Shown piece by piece: positions 1 to 6,944 of a stretch of DNA of 15,147 bases. Source of the DNA: JBAJNN01 sp036881905 (GTDB lineage Bacteria > Pseudomonadota > Alphaproteobacteria > Rhizobiales > Im1). Positions within the stretch are counted from its first letter, which is position 1. Every line of letters starts with the position of its first letter. Position numbers and translations under genes: made by a program. Location: assembly GCA_036881905.1 (NCBI GenBank), contig JBAJNN010000037.1, positions 1 to 15,147 of the forward strand, written 5' to 3'. Below the pieces are notes generated by a model. That model was given only the letters and a program-made list of their open reading frames with translations. It searched no databases and was not told the DNA's origin.

Positions 1-179
1 TGACTGTCTGTGCGAACGGACGTCCACAAGTGGGCAATCTTCATAATCCGATCCCGTTTTTGCTCAAGGCTTGCCCCGTCGCCATAGGCCGGGCGTTGAA
101 ATTTATGACCCATCAGATCGGCCTGCACGCGATCCGGGGCTTCATTTCCACGGAAAAAAATGCCTTCATAAGGCGTCAT
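1..179 (-). CDS. Unrecognised partial reading frame, N-terminal 59 codons, runs off the left edge
   Basis: From an ATG at 177-179 the minus strand stays open for 59 codons to the window edge. The protein starts MTPYEGIFFRGNEAPDRVQA and continues with a basic, charged stretch containing EQKRDRIMKIAHLW. Codon choice resembles the neighbouring genes. No strong Shine-Dalgarno sequence precedes the ATG. I do not recognise the family. It begins about 80 bases downstream of the 3' end of tRNA-Thr on the same strand, a position where integrases are sometimes found, but the visible N-terminus does not look like one. A plus-strand frame is also open from 3 to 189 but has no good start in view, so the minus frame is preferred with modest confidence. 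Confidence 0.4.
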   Translation of the reverse strand, partial: MTPYEGIFFRGNEAPDRVQADLMGHKFQRPAYGDGASLEQKRDRIMKIAHLWTSVRTDS

Positions 180-260
180 AAGACTTCATGAGATTGCGGC
201 AAGATTGCTACCCAGAACAAGAATTAGGAAATGGTCCGTGATTTAACCCTCTGAAAAGAT

Positions 261-336
261 TGGTGCCGGCTGAGGGAGTCGAACCCCCGACCTACTGATT
301 ACAAATCAGCCGCTCTACCAACTGAGCTAAGCCGGC
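261..336 (-). tRNA. tRNA-Thr (anticodon TGT)
   Basis: The minus strand folds into a complete cloverleaf. The acceptor GCCGGCT pairs with AGCCGGC, the discriminator is A, and CCA is encoded at 261-263. The D arm reads AGCTCAGTTGGTAGAGC, the anticodon loop is TTTGTAA with TGT, and the T arm carries GTTCGACTC. It closely matches bacterial tRNA-Thr(UGU). Confidence 0.97.
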
Positions 337-393
337 CCCGCTTATTCCCGAGCAGCGCGCGTAACACCAGCCTCCCAATAACGCAGAGTGCCT

Positions 394-423
394 ATTTGAG
401 CATCCGTCCATGCTATTCGTCAA
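394..423 (-). promoter_or_regulatory. Possible sigma70-type promoter for tRNA-Thr
   Basis: On the minus strand TTGACG (423-418) is followed after 18 bases by TCAAAT (399-394), a 4/6 match to the -10 consensus. Initiation would give a leader of about 50 bases before the tRNA 5' end at 336. The -35 element is good and the -10 element is mediocre, so this is tentative. Confidence 0.35.
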
Positions 424-433
424 TGAAAAAGAC

Positions 434-472
434 TCAAAAAAACCCTATCAGTTGATGATGATGGCTCAACTG
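434..472 (-). terminator. Rho-independent terminator of rlmB
   Basis: A perfect 7-bp stem, CAGTTGA (449-455) with TCAACTG (466-472), has a 10-base loop. On the minus strand it is followed after a few bases by seven T residues (plus-strand A run at 434-442). The stem begins directly after the rlmB stop codon (473-475). It separates rlmB transcription from tRNA-Thr, which appears to have its own promoter. Confidence 0.65.
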
Positions 473-1186
473 TCAGCGTATGGTGGCCGCGTATAATGCG
501 AGGCTGGCAGCTGTTGAAACGTTAAGGCTGGCGATCGCGCCGGGCAGGGCGATTCGCGCCATGCAATCGCACCGCTCCCGAGTCAGGTGGCGTAATCCCT
601 TGTTTTCCGCCCCTAGAACAAGTCCGAGCGGTCCTTGTCTTATAGCCTGGTCGAGCGTCAGATCACTCCCACCGTCAAGCCCGATGATCAAGAAACCGGC
701 CTTCGACAGATAAGTCAATGCCCGGGCCAGATTTGGCACTTTGATATAATGGACATGTTCAAGCCCCCCGCTTGCCGTCTTGGCAACCAGCCCGCCTGCC
801 GGCGGGCCGTGACGGGTCGTGGAGATCAGGGCGCTCACGCCAAAGGCGGCACAAACCCGGATGATGGCGCCGATATTACGAGGATCGCTCACCCGATCAA
901 GCAGCATAACGGTGCCTGTAACCGGCAAATCTTCAATATGCGGGGGTCTGAGTGGGACAGCCTCTAGGGCAATGCCTTGATGAACGACCTTGTCGCCAAG
1001 GATTTTTTCCAATGCCGCGGGCTGTACGATTTCAACGTCAAGATCGCGACCGGCCACAGTTTCTCTAAGCCGTGAAGCTGCATTGCACGTAGCCCATATA
1101 TGGCGGATATGCCGGCGTGGATTGGTGAGCGCCGCGGCCACCGCGTGCGTGCCGTAAATCAAATCCTGTTCCTGTGGTGCGGGCAT
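473..1186 (-). CDS. rlmB: 23S rRNA 2'-O-ribose methyltransferase RlmB (TrmH/SpoU family)
   Basis: This 237-residue protein is a SpoU/TrmH-type SAM-dependent RNA methyltransferase with the trefoil-knot fold. Residues 9-80 match the small N-terminal substrate-binding domain, beginning LIYGTHAVAAAL. The three catalytic motifs follow in order: DPRNIGAIIR (101-110), with the conserved Asn104 and Arg110; LVLGAENKGL (189-198); and ALPGAIASLNVSTAASLALY (213-232). RlmB methylates the ribose of G2251 (E. coli numbering) in the 23S rRNA P loop, and the length is usual for the family. Other TrmH group proteins share these motifs, so the exact target is inferred. No clear Shine-Dalgarno sequence precedes the ATG; a perfect TATAAT lies about 45 bases upstream. 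The flanking tRNA-Tyr/tRNA-Gly pair is a context I recall for alphaproteobacterial rlmB. Confidence 0.85.
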   Translation of the reverse strand: MPAPQEQDLIYGTHAVAAALTNPRRHIRHIWATCNAASRLRETVAGRDLDVEIVQPAALEKILGDKVVHQGIALEAVPLRPPHIEDLPVTGTVMLLDRVSDPRNIGAIIRVCAAFGVSALISTTRHGPPAGGLVAKTASGGLEHVHYIKVPNLARALTYLSKAGFLIIGLDGGSDLTLDQAIRQGPLGLVLGAENKGLRHLTRERCDCMARIALPGAIASLNVSTAASLALYAATIR

Positions 1187-1230
1187 CGCAAATGTCGATC
1201 ATGATGGAAGTCGTTCATAACTAGCCTTGC

Positions 1231-1236
1231 ATTATA
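1231..1236 (-). promoter_or_regulatory. Candidate -10 element of the rlmB promoter
   Basis: A perfect TATAAT lies on the minus strand about 45 bases upstream of the rlmB ATG. No convincing -35 hexamer is seen 16-18 bases further upstream, so only the -10 box is called. Confidence 0.35.
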
Positions 1237-1338
1237 CACATCGCGACCTTTGCCATGTAGCCTGGGTCTATCCACAGCACCGACCGGCTTGGCCGGCCCG
1301 CGACAAACGAATTTTGCCGACTGAAACGGGATTTGCGA

Positions 1339-1367
1339 TTGACATTCCGCACTCCGGCACACATAAA
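1339..1367 (+). promoter_or_regulatory. Strong sigma70-type promoter upstream of the tRNA-Tyr/tRNA-Gly pair
   Basis: A perfect TTGACA (1339-1344) is followed after exactly 17 bases by CATAAA (1362-1367), a 4/6 -10 match. Transcription would begin near 1374, inside the palindrome cctccggagg. The nearest clear gene downstream is tRNA-Tyr at 1538, giving a leader of about 165 bases. This may be the tRNA promoter or may drive a separate small transcript. Confidence 0.5.
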
Positions 1368-1537
1368 CCTCCGGAGGTGAGGATTGTGTGAATTTGCAAT
1401 CCGCAAGCCAGGAAGCCTTGTGATGGCTGACGCTTTATACTGCGTGGGTGGCGCGTATTTCTTCGTGCGTGCCTTGCCTGATTTATAACCGGGTTTTCGG
1501 GGGGCATACAGTCTCTTATGTGCCCTGTTTGGTACCG

Positions 1538-1622
1538 GGAGGGGTGCCAGAGTGGTTAAATGGGGCGGGCTGTAAACCCGCTGGCTTAGCCTACGTTGGT
1601 TCGAATCCAACCCCCTCCACCA
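1538..1622 (+). tRNA. tRNA-Tyr (anticodon GTA)
   Basis: A class II tRNA of 85 bases including encoded CCA (1620-1622). The acceptor GGAGGGG pairs with CCCCTCC. The anticodon stem GCGGG/CCCGC encloses CTGTAAA with anticodon GTA. A long variable arm (TGGCTTAGCCTACG) precedes the T arm GTTGGTTCGAATCCAAC. The anticodon and long variable arm together identify tyrosine. Confidence 0.97.
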
Positions 1623-1701
1623 TTTTTCGACATATTGAACGGCCCTTGTGACTTGAGTCTTACGAGTTCTATGGCATTCCGCGACAAAGGGGGTGTTCAG
1701 G

Positions 1702-1775
1702 GCGGGTGTAGCTCAATGGTAGAGCAGCAGCCTTCCAAGCTGACGACGGGGGTTCGATTCCCCTCACCCGCTCCA
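1702..1775 (+). tRNA. tRNA-Gly (anticodon TCC)
   Basis: A 74-base tRNA with encoded CCA (1773-1775). The acceptor GCGGGTG pairs with CACCCGC, with discriminator T. The anticodon loop CTTCCAA gives TCC, and the T arm is GGGGGTTCGATTCCCCT. It lies 79 bases after tRNA-Tyr on the same strand and is probably co-transcribed. A T-rich stretch follows, without a clear terminator stem. Confidence 0.97.
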
Positions 1776-1895
1776 TTTGGCTTTAGAACATTCTTTTATT
1801 TCAAAAAGTTATGCAACAAAGTATTTCCCCCGGAAACGGGTCGTGGGACAGAATATTCTATAAATTTCTGAAAAACATAATATTTTTATTGGGAG

Positions 1896-1971
1896 TGGTG
1901 GGCGATACTGGACTTGAACCAGTGACCCCTGCGATGTGAACGCAGTGCTCTACCAACTGAGCTAACCGCCC
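1896..1971 (-). tRNA. tRNA-Val (anticodon CAC)
   Basis: A minus-strand cloverleaf of 76 bases with encoded CCA (1896-1898). The acceptor GGGCGGT pairs with ATCGCCC, with one G-U pair. The anticodon stem CTGCG/CGCAG encloses TTCACAT with anticodon CAC, and the T arm is ACTGGTTCAAGTCCAGT. It resembles alphaproteobacterial tRNA-Val(CAC). It lies downstream of rne on the same strand and converges with the tRNA-Tyr/tRNA-Gly pair. Confidence 0.97.
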
Positions 1972-2017
1972 GGGACAACGCCGCCGAGGCGCGTTTTGAA
2001 CGCACGCATGCAGGGTA

Positions 2018-2046
2018 ATGAAATCGCAAATCCATCATCGAGTCAA
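2018..2046 (-). promoter_or_regulatory. Likely promoter of tRNA-Val
   Basis: On the minus strand CTTGACT provides a 5/6 -35 element TTGACT (2046-2041). It is followed after 17 bases by TTTCAT (2023-2018), a 4/6 -10 match. Initiation would fall about 40 bases before the tRNA 5' end at 1971. It suggests the tRNA is transcribed independently of rne. Confidence 0.42.
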
Positions 2047-2075
2047 GACAAGCGCCGCCAAGCGGCAAGAACGGC

Positions 2076-2104
2076 AAAAATTTATGTTCCGGCAACTCAT
2101 TGCC
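2076..2104 (-). terminator. Weak hairpin after rne, possible terminator
   Basis: On the minus strand GGCAA-TGAG-TTGCC (2104-2091) forms a 5-bp stem with a tetraloop. A TTTTT run lies about ten bases further on (2080-2076). It sits 28 bases after the rne stop codon. The stem is short and the T run distant, so it may instead be a processing hairpin. Confidence 0.3.
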
Positions 2105-2132
2105 TGCCCAGAGTGGTTTGACCCAGCCCCTT

Positions 2133-4610
2133 TCAACGATCGCTGAAAAGCCGATTCTGCCACCAACCCCGCCGACGCGACTGACGCGGCTTCTCACCAT
2201 CAGCGTCGGAGCGCGTTGTCAGTTGCGCCATATTAGCGCCCTGCGCGGCGTCATTAGTGCCATGTTGCAAAGCCGGCACCGCCGGTTTGGGCCGATCCAC
2301 GACATTTTCGTTTTCTTCAGCCTCTGCAACGCCGGGGGGCCGCAATGGATTGCCGGATGACAGAGTATTATCCGCTTGTGTCCCAGCAGCCTCGTCAGCC
2401 GCCTTGGGCGCTGCATCGGCAGACCTGTTCTTCCGGGACCTCGTCGTGCGTGATCCGGCCCTCGGAGCACGACGCCTTTCGGGCGCGGGGGCCTTGTCTT
2501 GTGCCGAGGCCTCATCAAACATCGATGCGCCAGGCTCGTCGGGCCCAGCATCGGCCGCAACGATCGAAGACCCATCTGGGCCGGTTTCTATCTGCCCATC
2601 ACTATCCGATGTCGGTCGGACACCGGTTTCGCCTGCTTGCTTCGGCGATGCACCCTGTTCCTGCAGAGCGGGTTTGTTGCGCCGTCCGCCGCGTCGTCCC
2701 CGCCGGCGGCGAGAGCGGTTCTTCTGCTCGCTCCGATTCGGTTTGATTTCGACCTCATCATTGTCGGAGGTCTCAGCGACTGCGGTGGCAAGGTCTACGG
2801 CATCGTCGGCGGAAGCCGAATCGATCTGCACGGCCGCATCCGGTCGGGTCGCACCAGTATCGTGTCTTGTGGTCTGTTCGATCTTGAAAACAGACATTTT
2901 TTGCTCATTGTCGGCTTCGATGAAAATCGATGCGCCGTAAGTCGCCTCAAGGCTAACAATATCGGGACGCTTCTGATTGAGCAGATAGGATGCGACGCTT
3001 TCATTGCAGAAAACGGCTATGCTTTCGGTCTTGCACAGCAGATGCTCCTCAATTCCACGCAATACCGACAGAGAACATGATTCGACCGATCGCATGAAGC
3101 CCAACCCGTCGCATTGCGGGCATGTGAATGTGGCCCCCTCCAGCATGCCGGCCCGCAGACGCTGCCTCGACATTTCCAAGAGCCCGAAATGCGTAATGTA
3201 CCCCATCTGAATGCGGGCGCGATCCTTCCTGAGCGCCTCGCGCAGCCTACGTTCCACCAAGCGGTTGTTGCGCTTCTCGCCCATGTCGATGAAATCAATG
3301 ACGATCAGCCCGGCAAGATCGCGCAGTCGTAGCTGGCGGGCGGCTTCCGCGGCAGCCTCTAGGTTGGTTTTGAGAGCCGTGCTCTCAATATTGTGTTCAC
3401 GCGTCGATTTGCCGGAATTGACGTCAATTGCAACCAGCGCTTCGGTCTGGTTGATGACGATATAGCCCCCCGATTCGAGTGTTACCTTCGGCAGAAATAG
3501 GCCGTCAAGCTGGCTTTCCACCTTATAATGGCTGAACAGGGGGCGAGCCTGCCTGTAGGCTTTCACATGGCGAGCATGGCTCGGCATGAGCATTTTCATA
3601 AATTCCTTGGCTTCGCGGTAAGCCACCTCGCCCACGACGTAAATCGCCTCGACATCTTTTGTGTAAAGGTCACGGATCGAGCGTCTGATCAGGTTTCCCT
3701 CCTCATAGATGAGGCAGGGGGCAATCGATTGCAAAGTAAGATTGCGAATATTTTCCCACAACCGCAAAAGATGGTCAAAATCGCGTTTAATCTCAACCTT
3801 GGTCCGGTTGGCGCCGGCGGTACGGATGATCAGCCCCATGCCGCCCGGCACAGAGAAGGAAGCAACGATAGCCTTGAGCCGCTGGCGGTCGGTTATATCG
3901 GTAATCTTGCGGGAAATGCCACCGCCGCGCGCGGTGTTCGGCATCAAGACACCGTAGCGTCCGGCCAAAGACAGGTAAGTGGTCAACGCCGCTCCCTTGT
4001 TGCCGCGCTCTTCCTTGACCACCTGGACCAGCAAAATCTGCCGGCGTTTGATAACCTCCTGAATCCTGTAGCTGCGCTCTGCATTGCGCCGCCGCGGCAC
4101 CTCCTCCATCGCATCCCCGGCGCCGATCAACTCCACACAATCGGTGCCCGCAGCTTCCCCGACACTTTGCTCTTGCGATCCGTCATCCGCGTCTTGCCGA
4201 CCCGCATTGTCGCAGCCCGCCCGGTCCTCACCGTCGGAATCACCGGACCTCTCATCACCAGCCGCGCTCTCGTTGAGTTCGGTTTCAGTCTCGGCTTCCT
4301 CCAATCCAGCATCGTCTTTCTGGTCTCCGGCTTCCGCCTCGATCAGGGCCTGCCGGTCGGCTACGGGAATCTGATAATAATCGGGATGAATTTCACTGAA
4401 GGACAAAAACCCGTGACGATTGCCGCCATAGTCAACAAAAGCCGCCTGGAGAGAGGGCTCAATGCGCATCACCCGGGCCAGATAAATATTGCCCTTAAGC
4501 TGCCTGCGCGATACCGATTCATAGTCAAATTCGTCGATCTTGCTGCCGCGTAAAACCACCATCCGGGTTTCTTCTCGGTGAGCAGCGTCAATAAGCATTT
4601 TCGCAACCAT
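2133..4610 (-). CDS. rne: Ribonuclease E (degradosome endoribonuclease)
   Basis: RNase E cleaves single-stranded AU-rich RNA in mRNA decay and in rRNA and tRNA processing, and scaffolds the degradosome. I start it at the ATG at 4610 (825 residues), because MVAKMLIDAAHREETR matches known alphaproteobacterial N-termini and GGAG lies ten bases upstream. A longer frame from 4652 adds 14 atypical residues. The S1 RNA-binding region spans about 35-90 and 178-230, split by a very acidic insertion at about 91-171. The DNase I-like catalytic domain has Asp396 in VAIDVNSGKST and Asp439 in LIVIDFIDM. The Zn-link is CPQC (497-500). The C-terminal half is low-complexity, with an Arg-rich patch RSRRRRGRRGGRRNK, and ends in RRGWWQNRLFSDR. 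A GWW tail binds PNPase in Caulobacter; that role here is inferred. Confidence 0.95.
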   Translation of the reverse strand: MVAKMLIDAAHREETRMVVLRGSKIDEFDYESVSRRQLKGNIYLARVMRIEPSLQAAFVDYGGNRHGFLSFSEIHPDYYQIPVADRQALIEAEAGDQKDDAGLEEAETETELNESAAGDERSGDSDGEDRAGCDNAGRQDADDGSQEQSVGEAAGTDCVELIGAGDAMEEVPRRRNAERSYRIQEVIKRRQILLVQVVKEERGNKGAALTTYLSLAGRYGVLMPNTARGGGISRKITDITDRQRLKAIVASFSVPGGMGLIIRTAGANRTKVEIKRDFDHLLRLWENIRNLTLQSIAPCLIYEEGNLIRRSIRDLYTKDVEAIYVVGEVAYREAKEFMKMLMPSHARHVKAYRQARPLFSHYKVESQLDGLFLPKVTLESGGYIVINQTEALVAIDVNSGKSTREHNIESTALKTNLEAAAEAARQLRLRDLAGLIVIDFIDMGEKRNNRLVERRLREALRKDRARIQMGYITHFGLLEMSRQRLRAGMLEGATFTCPQCDGLGFMRSVESCSLSVLRGIEEHLLCKTESIAVFCNESVASYLLNQKRPDIVSLEATYGASIFIEADNEQKMSVFKIEQTTRHDTGATRPDAAVQIDSASADDAVDLATAVAETSDNDEVEIKPNRSEQKNRSRRRRGRRGGRRNKPALQEQGASPKQAGETGVRPTSDSDGQIETGPDGSSIVAADAGPDEPGASMFDEASAQDKAPAPERRRAPRAGSRTTRSRKNRSADAAPKAADEAAGTQADNTLSSGNPLRPPGVAEAEENENVVDRPKPAVPALQHGTNDAAQGANMAQLTTRSDADGEKPRQSRRRGWWQNRLFSDR

Positions 4611-5397
4611 AGTATAGTTTCTCCAACGCGCCGCATGCGCAATGCCCGGCACGGTGGATGAAAACCGGCCCCCTGGCTCGGCATCCCCGCATGGCGTTGC
4701 ACGCTGCGCGTGTTCAGGGAAATGCGGTCGTCTTTAGGCACAGAGACCACATCAGCCCCTGCGCATCGATATTCACGGGAAGATCGCTGCGAGGCCATTT
4801 TACACACGGCATCCGCGTTGTCTCGTTCGTGTGACGGTATCTGAAGTCCGACGCATTTCATGATCAGTAACAGACTTTCCGGTTTTCGCGACACCGGAAG
4901 CGGTTTGTCTTGTCTTGACGTCCCAGACGACGGATATGCCACTGGGATCCAAGCCACCAAACAGCCTTCGGCAATGTGAATGCGGCCTCGCCGGTTATGA
5001 GAACGGGCCGACGCCCCAACCTTTTTGGGTCACGGCTGCCACACGACCCGGCGGGAAGAACTTTCCCGGGGGATTCGTGCCTGTCATGTGACCCACAATC
5101 ACCGCGAACCGACCTGTCACCTGCCTCATTACGCAAAAGCAAGCCTTTTGGCAAGGGCTGTGGTTGTTTCGATCGCTTTTTGTTGAAATCGGATCATTCA
5201 CACAGCCAATAAGTGTAAGACCGTGACCGGGGATACTCGATCAAAACCCGCTTGCACCCTGCACAAAGCCTGCCCTCCCTTTATCCGGCAACGGCCCATG
5301 CCTTAAATCCCACAATCCTGTCCAAAACGGGGTATGGGTTTTCTTGTGCAATGAATCTCATTGTGTTACAAGTGCCTCCGGATGGGTCCTTTGAAGT
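4611..5397. other. Gene-free region: rne leader and divergent lysine-operon promoter (787 bp)
   Basis: No convincing coding gene is visible. On the minus strand it probably carries a long, GC-rich rne leader, in keeping with the long autoregulatory leader known for E. coli rne. Visible hairpins include CCCAA-AAAGG-TTGGG near 5016-5030 and CGGGAA-GAACT-TTCCCG at 5052-5068. The right end (about 5340-5397) holds a palindrome and a weak promoter for the divergent dehydrogenase pair. Short open frames here lack ribosome binding sites and recognisable proteins. I could not find a clear rne promoter. Confidence 0.45.
5344..5372 (+). promoter_or_regulatory. Possible promoter and operator of the lysine-catabolic pair
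   Basis: A perfect inverted repeat CAATGA-ATC-TCATTG occupies 5349-5363, 34 bases before the ATG of the aldehyde dehydrogenase. It lies in the 17-base spacer between a weak -35 (TTGTGC, 5344-5349) and a 4/6 -10 (TACAAG, 5367-5372). A palindrome in this position fits a repressor or Lrp/AsnC-type operator. The regulator is not encoded in the window and the promoter boxes are weak. Confidence 0.35.
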
Positions 5398-6924
5398 ATG
5401 ATTATATTAAAGTCCAAAAAAATGACTCTACACCATGACATTCTGAAAACCTGCGGCCTTGATCTTGAAAGCCTGAAAGCCGGTGCGCTTGAGTTGCGCA
5501 CACCGATCGATGGCTCGGTAATCGCCAGGCTGGACCCGCATGAAACGGCCGATGTCACCGCAATGATTGCCAAGGCGCATACGGCCTTCCAAAGCTGGCG
5601 ATCGCTGCCCGCGCCCCGGCGCGGCGAGCTAGTCCGGTTGTTGGGCGAAGAGTTGCGCATCGACAAGAACTCTCTTGCTCGTCTGATCTGTCTTGAAAGC
5701 GGCAAGATTTATCAGGAGGGTCTTGGCGAAGTTCAGGAAGTGATCGACATTTGCGACTTTGCCGTCGGCCTGTCACGCCAGCTTTACGGGCTGACCATCG
5801 CCTCGGAACGGCCCGGTCACGCCATGCGCGAGGCTTGGCATCCGATGGGGGTTTGCGGCGTCATCACCGCCTTCAACTTCCCGGTCGCAGTTTGGGGCTG
5901 GAATTGCATGCTGGCGCTGGTCTGCGGCAATCCGGTGATCTGGAAGCCATCGGAAAAGACCCCTCTTACGGCTCTGGCCACGCTGAAAGTCTTTGAGCGA
6001 GCACTCGCACGCTTTGGCGACGCTCCAGACGGTTTGATGCAAATTGTCGTCGGCGGGCCGCAAACTGGTAAGGTTCTGGCCAAAAGCCATGAGGTAGCGA
6101 TTGTCTCGGCAACCGGTTCAACGCGAATGGGCAAGGCTATCGCTCCCATGGTCGCGCAACGCTTCGGCCACCTGATTCTTGAACTCGGCGGCAACAATGC
6201 GATGGTTGTTTCACCGCGCGCCGACCTTGAAATGGCGTTGAAAGCCCTTGTCTTTTCCGCTGTCGGCACTGCCGGCCAGCGTTGCACCTCGTTGCGCCGC
6301 CTGATTGTTCATAAGGACATTTACGACCAACTCGTCGCACGCCTTGTCTCAACCTATGAGACACTGCCGATCGGCGATCCCTTACAGGCTGACACGCTTG
6401 TCGGCCCGCTGATCGACGCTGCCGCTTTTGCGACCATGGACGAAGCACTTGCCATGGCAAAACAGCAGGGCGGACAAGTTCATGGTGGCAGTCGGGCCTT
6501 GGTCGATACCTACCGCGATGCCTATTACGTCCACCCTGCGATTGTTGAAATGCCCAAACAGACGGCTATTGTTTCACGTGAAACATTCGCCCCGATCCTT
6601 TATATCATGAAATACTGCAATCTCGGCGAGGCCATTGCCATGAACAATGCGGTTCCTCAAGGGCTGTCGTCTTGTATCTTCTCCACCGATATACGCGAAT
6701 GCGAAATGTTCGTTTCGGCCGTCGGGTCCGATACCGGCATTGCCAATGTCAATATCGGCCCCTCGGGCGCGGAGATCGGCGGTGCGTTCGGGGGCGAGAA
6801 GGAAACCGGCGGCGGGCGGGAATCCGGTTCCGATGCCTGGAAGGGTTACATGCGTCGCCAGGCGATTACAGTCAATTACTCGCATGACCTACCGCTGGCC
6901 CAGGGCATAAAATTCGATATTTAA
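5398..6924 (+). CDS. Aldehyde dehydrogenase, ALDH7 type (likely aminoadipate-semialdehyde dehydrogenase)
   Basis: A 508-residue NAD(P)-dependent aldehyde dehydrogenase. ALDH signatures are intact: TAFNFP with Asn160, IWKPSEKTP with the cofactor-binding Lys183, the second active-site Glu262 in LILELGGNN, and the nucleophile Cys296 in GTAGQRCTSLRR. The WHPMGVCGVITAFNFPVAVW and GQRCTSLRR patterns are typical of the ALDH7/antiquitin group, which oxidises L-2-aminoadipate 6-semialdehyde to 2-aminoadipate in lysine catabolism. The next gene, 20 bases downstream, encodes a saccharopine/lysine dehydrogenase family protein, which supports this role (AmaB-like). Substrate remains inferred. Neither the ATG at 5398 nor the in-frame ATG at 5422 (MTLHHDILKTCG) has a good Shine-Dalgarno sequence; the later start also fits the family. 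The protein is cytoplasmic. Confidence 0.88.
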   Translation: MIILKSKKMTLHHDILKTCGLDLESLKAGALELRTPIDGSVIARLDPHETADVTAMIAKAHTAFQSWRSLPAPRRGELVRLLGEELRIDKNSLARLICLESGKIYQEGLGEVQEVIDICDFAVGLSRQLYGLTIASERPGHAMREAWHPMGVCGVITAFNFPVAVWGWNCMLALVCGNPVIWKPSEKTPLTALATLKVFERALARFGDAPDGLMQIVVGGPQTGKVLAKSHEVAIVSATGSTRMGKAIAPMVAQRFGHLILELGGNNAMVVSPRADLEMALKALVFSAVGTAGQRCTSLRRLIVHKDIYDQLVARLVSTYETLPIGDPLQADTLVGPLIDAAAFATMDEALAMAKQQGGQVHGGSRALVDTYRDAYYVHPAIVEMPKQTAIVSRETFAPILYIMKYCNLGEAIAMNNAVPQGLSSCIFSTDIRECEMFVSAVGSDTGIANVNIGPSGAEIGGAFGGEKETGGGRESGSDAWKGYMRRQAITVNYSHDLPLAQGIKFDI

Positions 6925-6944
6925 CGCGAAGGGGGCGTTTGAGC

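Larger units (their letters stand above)
1187..1537. other. Intergenic region between rlmB and tRNA-Tyr (351 bp)
   Basis: No recognised gene lies here. The left part holds the likely rlmB promoter on the minus strand. The middle holds a good plus-strand promoter (1339-1367), a 10-bp palindrome cctccggagg (1368-1377), and a near-perfect Shine-Dalgarno sequence GGAGGTGA (1373-1380). A TTG-started reading frame of 34 codons (1384-1488) follows that sequence. The right part, up to the tRNA, contains TATAAC at 1484-1489 without a matching -35 element. The stretch could be a long tRNA leader, a small RNA or a short coding gene; the sequence alone does not decide. Confidence 0.5.

Noticed and set aside
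1829..1840. CCCG-GAAA-CGGG hairpin between tRNA-Gly and tRNA-Val as a terminator
   Set aside because: The stem is only 4 bp and no T run follows on either strand at the right distance.
261..1971. tRNA genes as phage or island attachment sites
   Set aside because: No duplicated tRNA 3' end and no recognisable integrase were seen within the window.
2257..2940. 227-codon plus-strand frame opposite the rne C-terminal half
   Set aside because: Rich in Ser, Ala, Pro and Arg because it mirrors the low-complexity RNase E tail; no ribosome binding site or family.
3528..4553. 341-codon plus-strand open frame antisense to rne
   Set aside because: It lies entirely within the strongly conserved rne coding region and its protein resembles nothing; it is a by-product of rne codon use.
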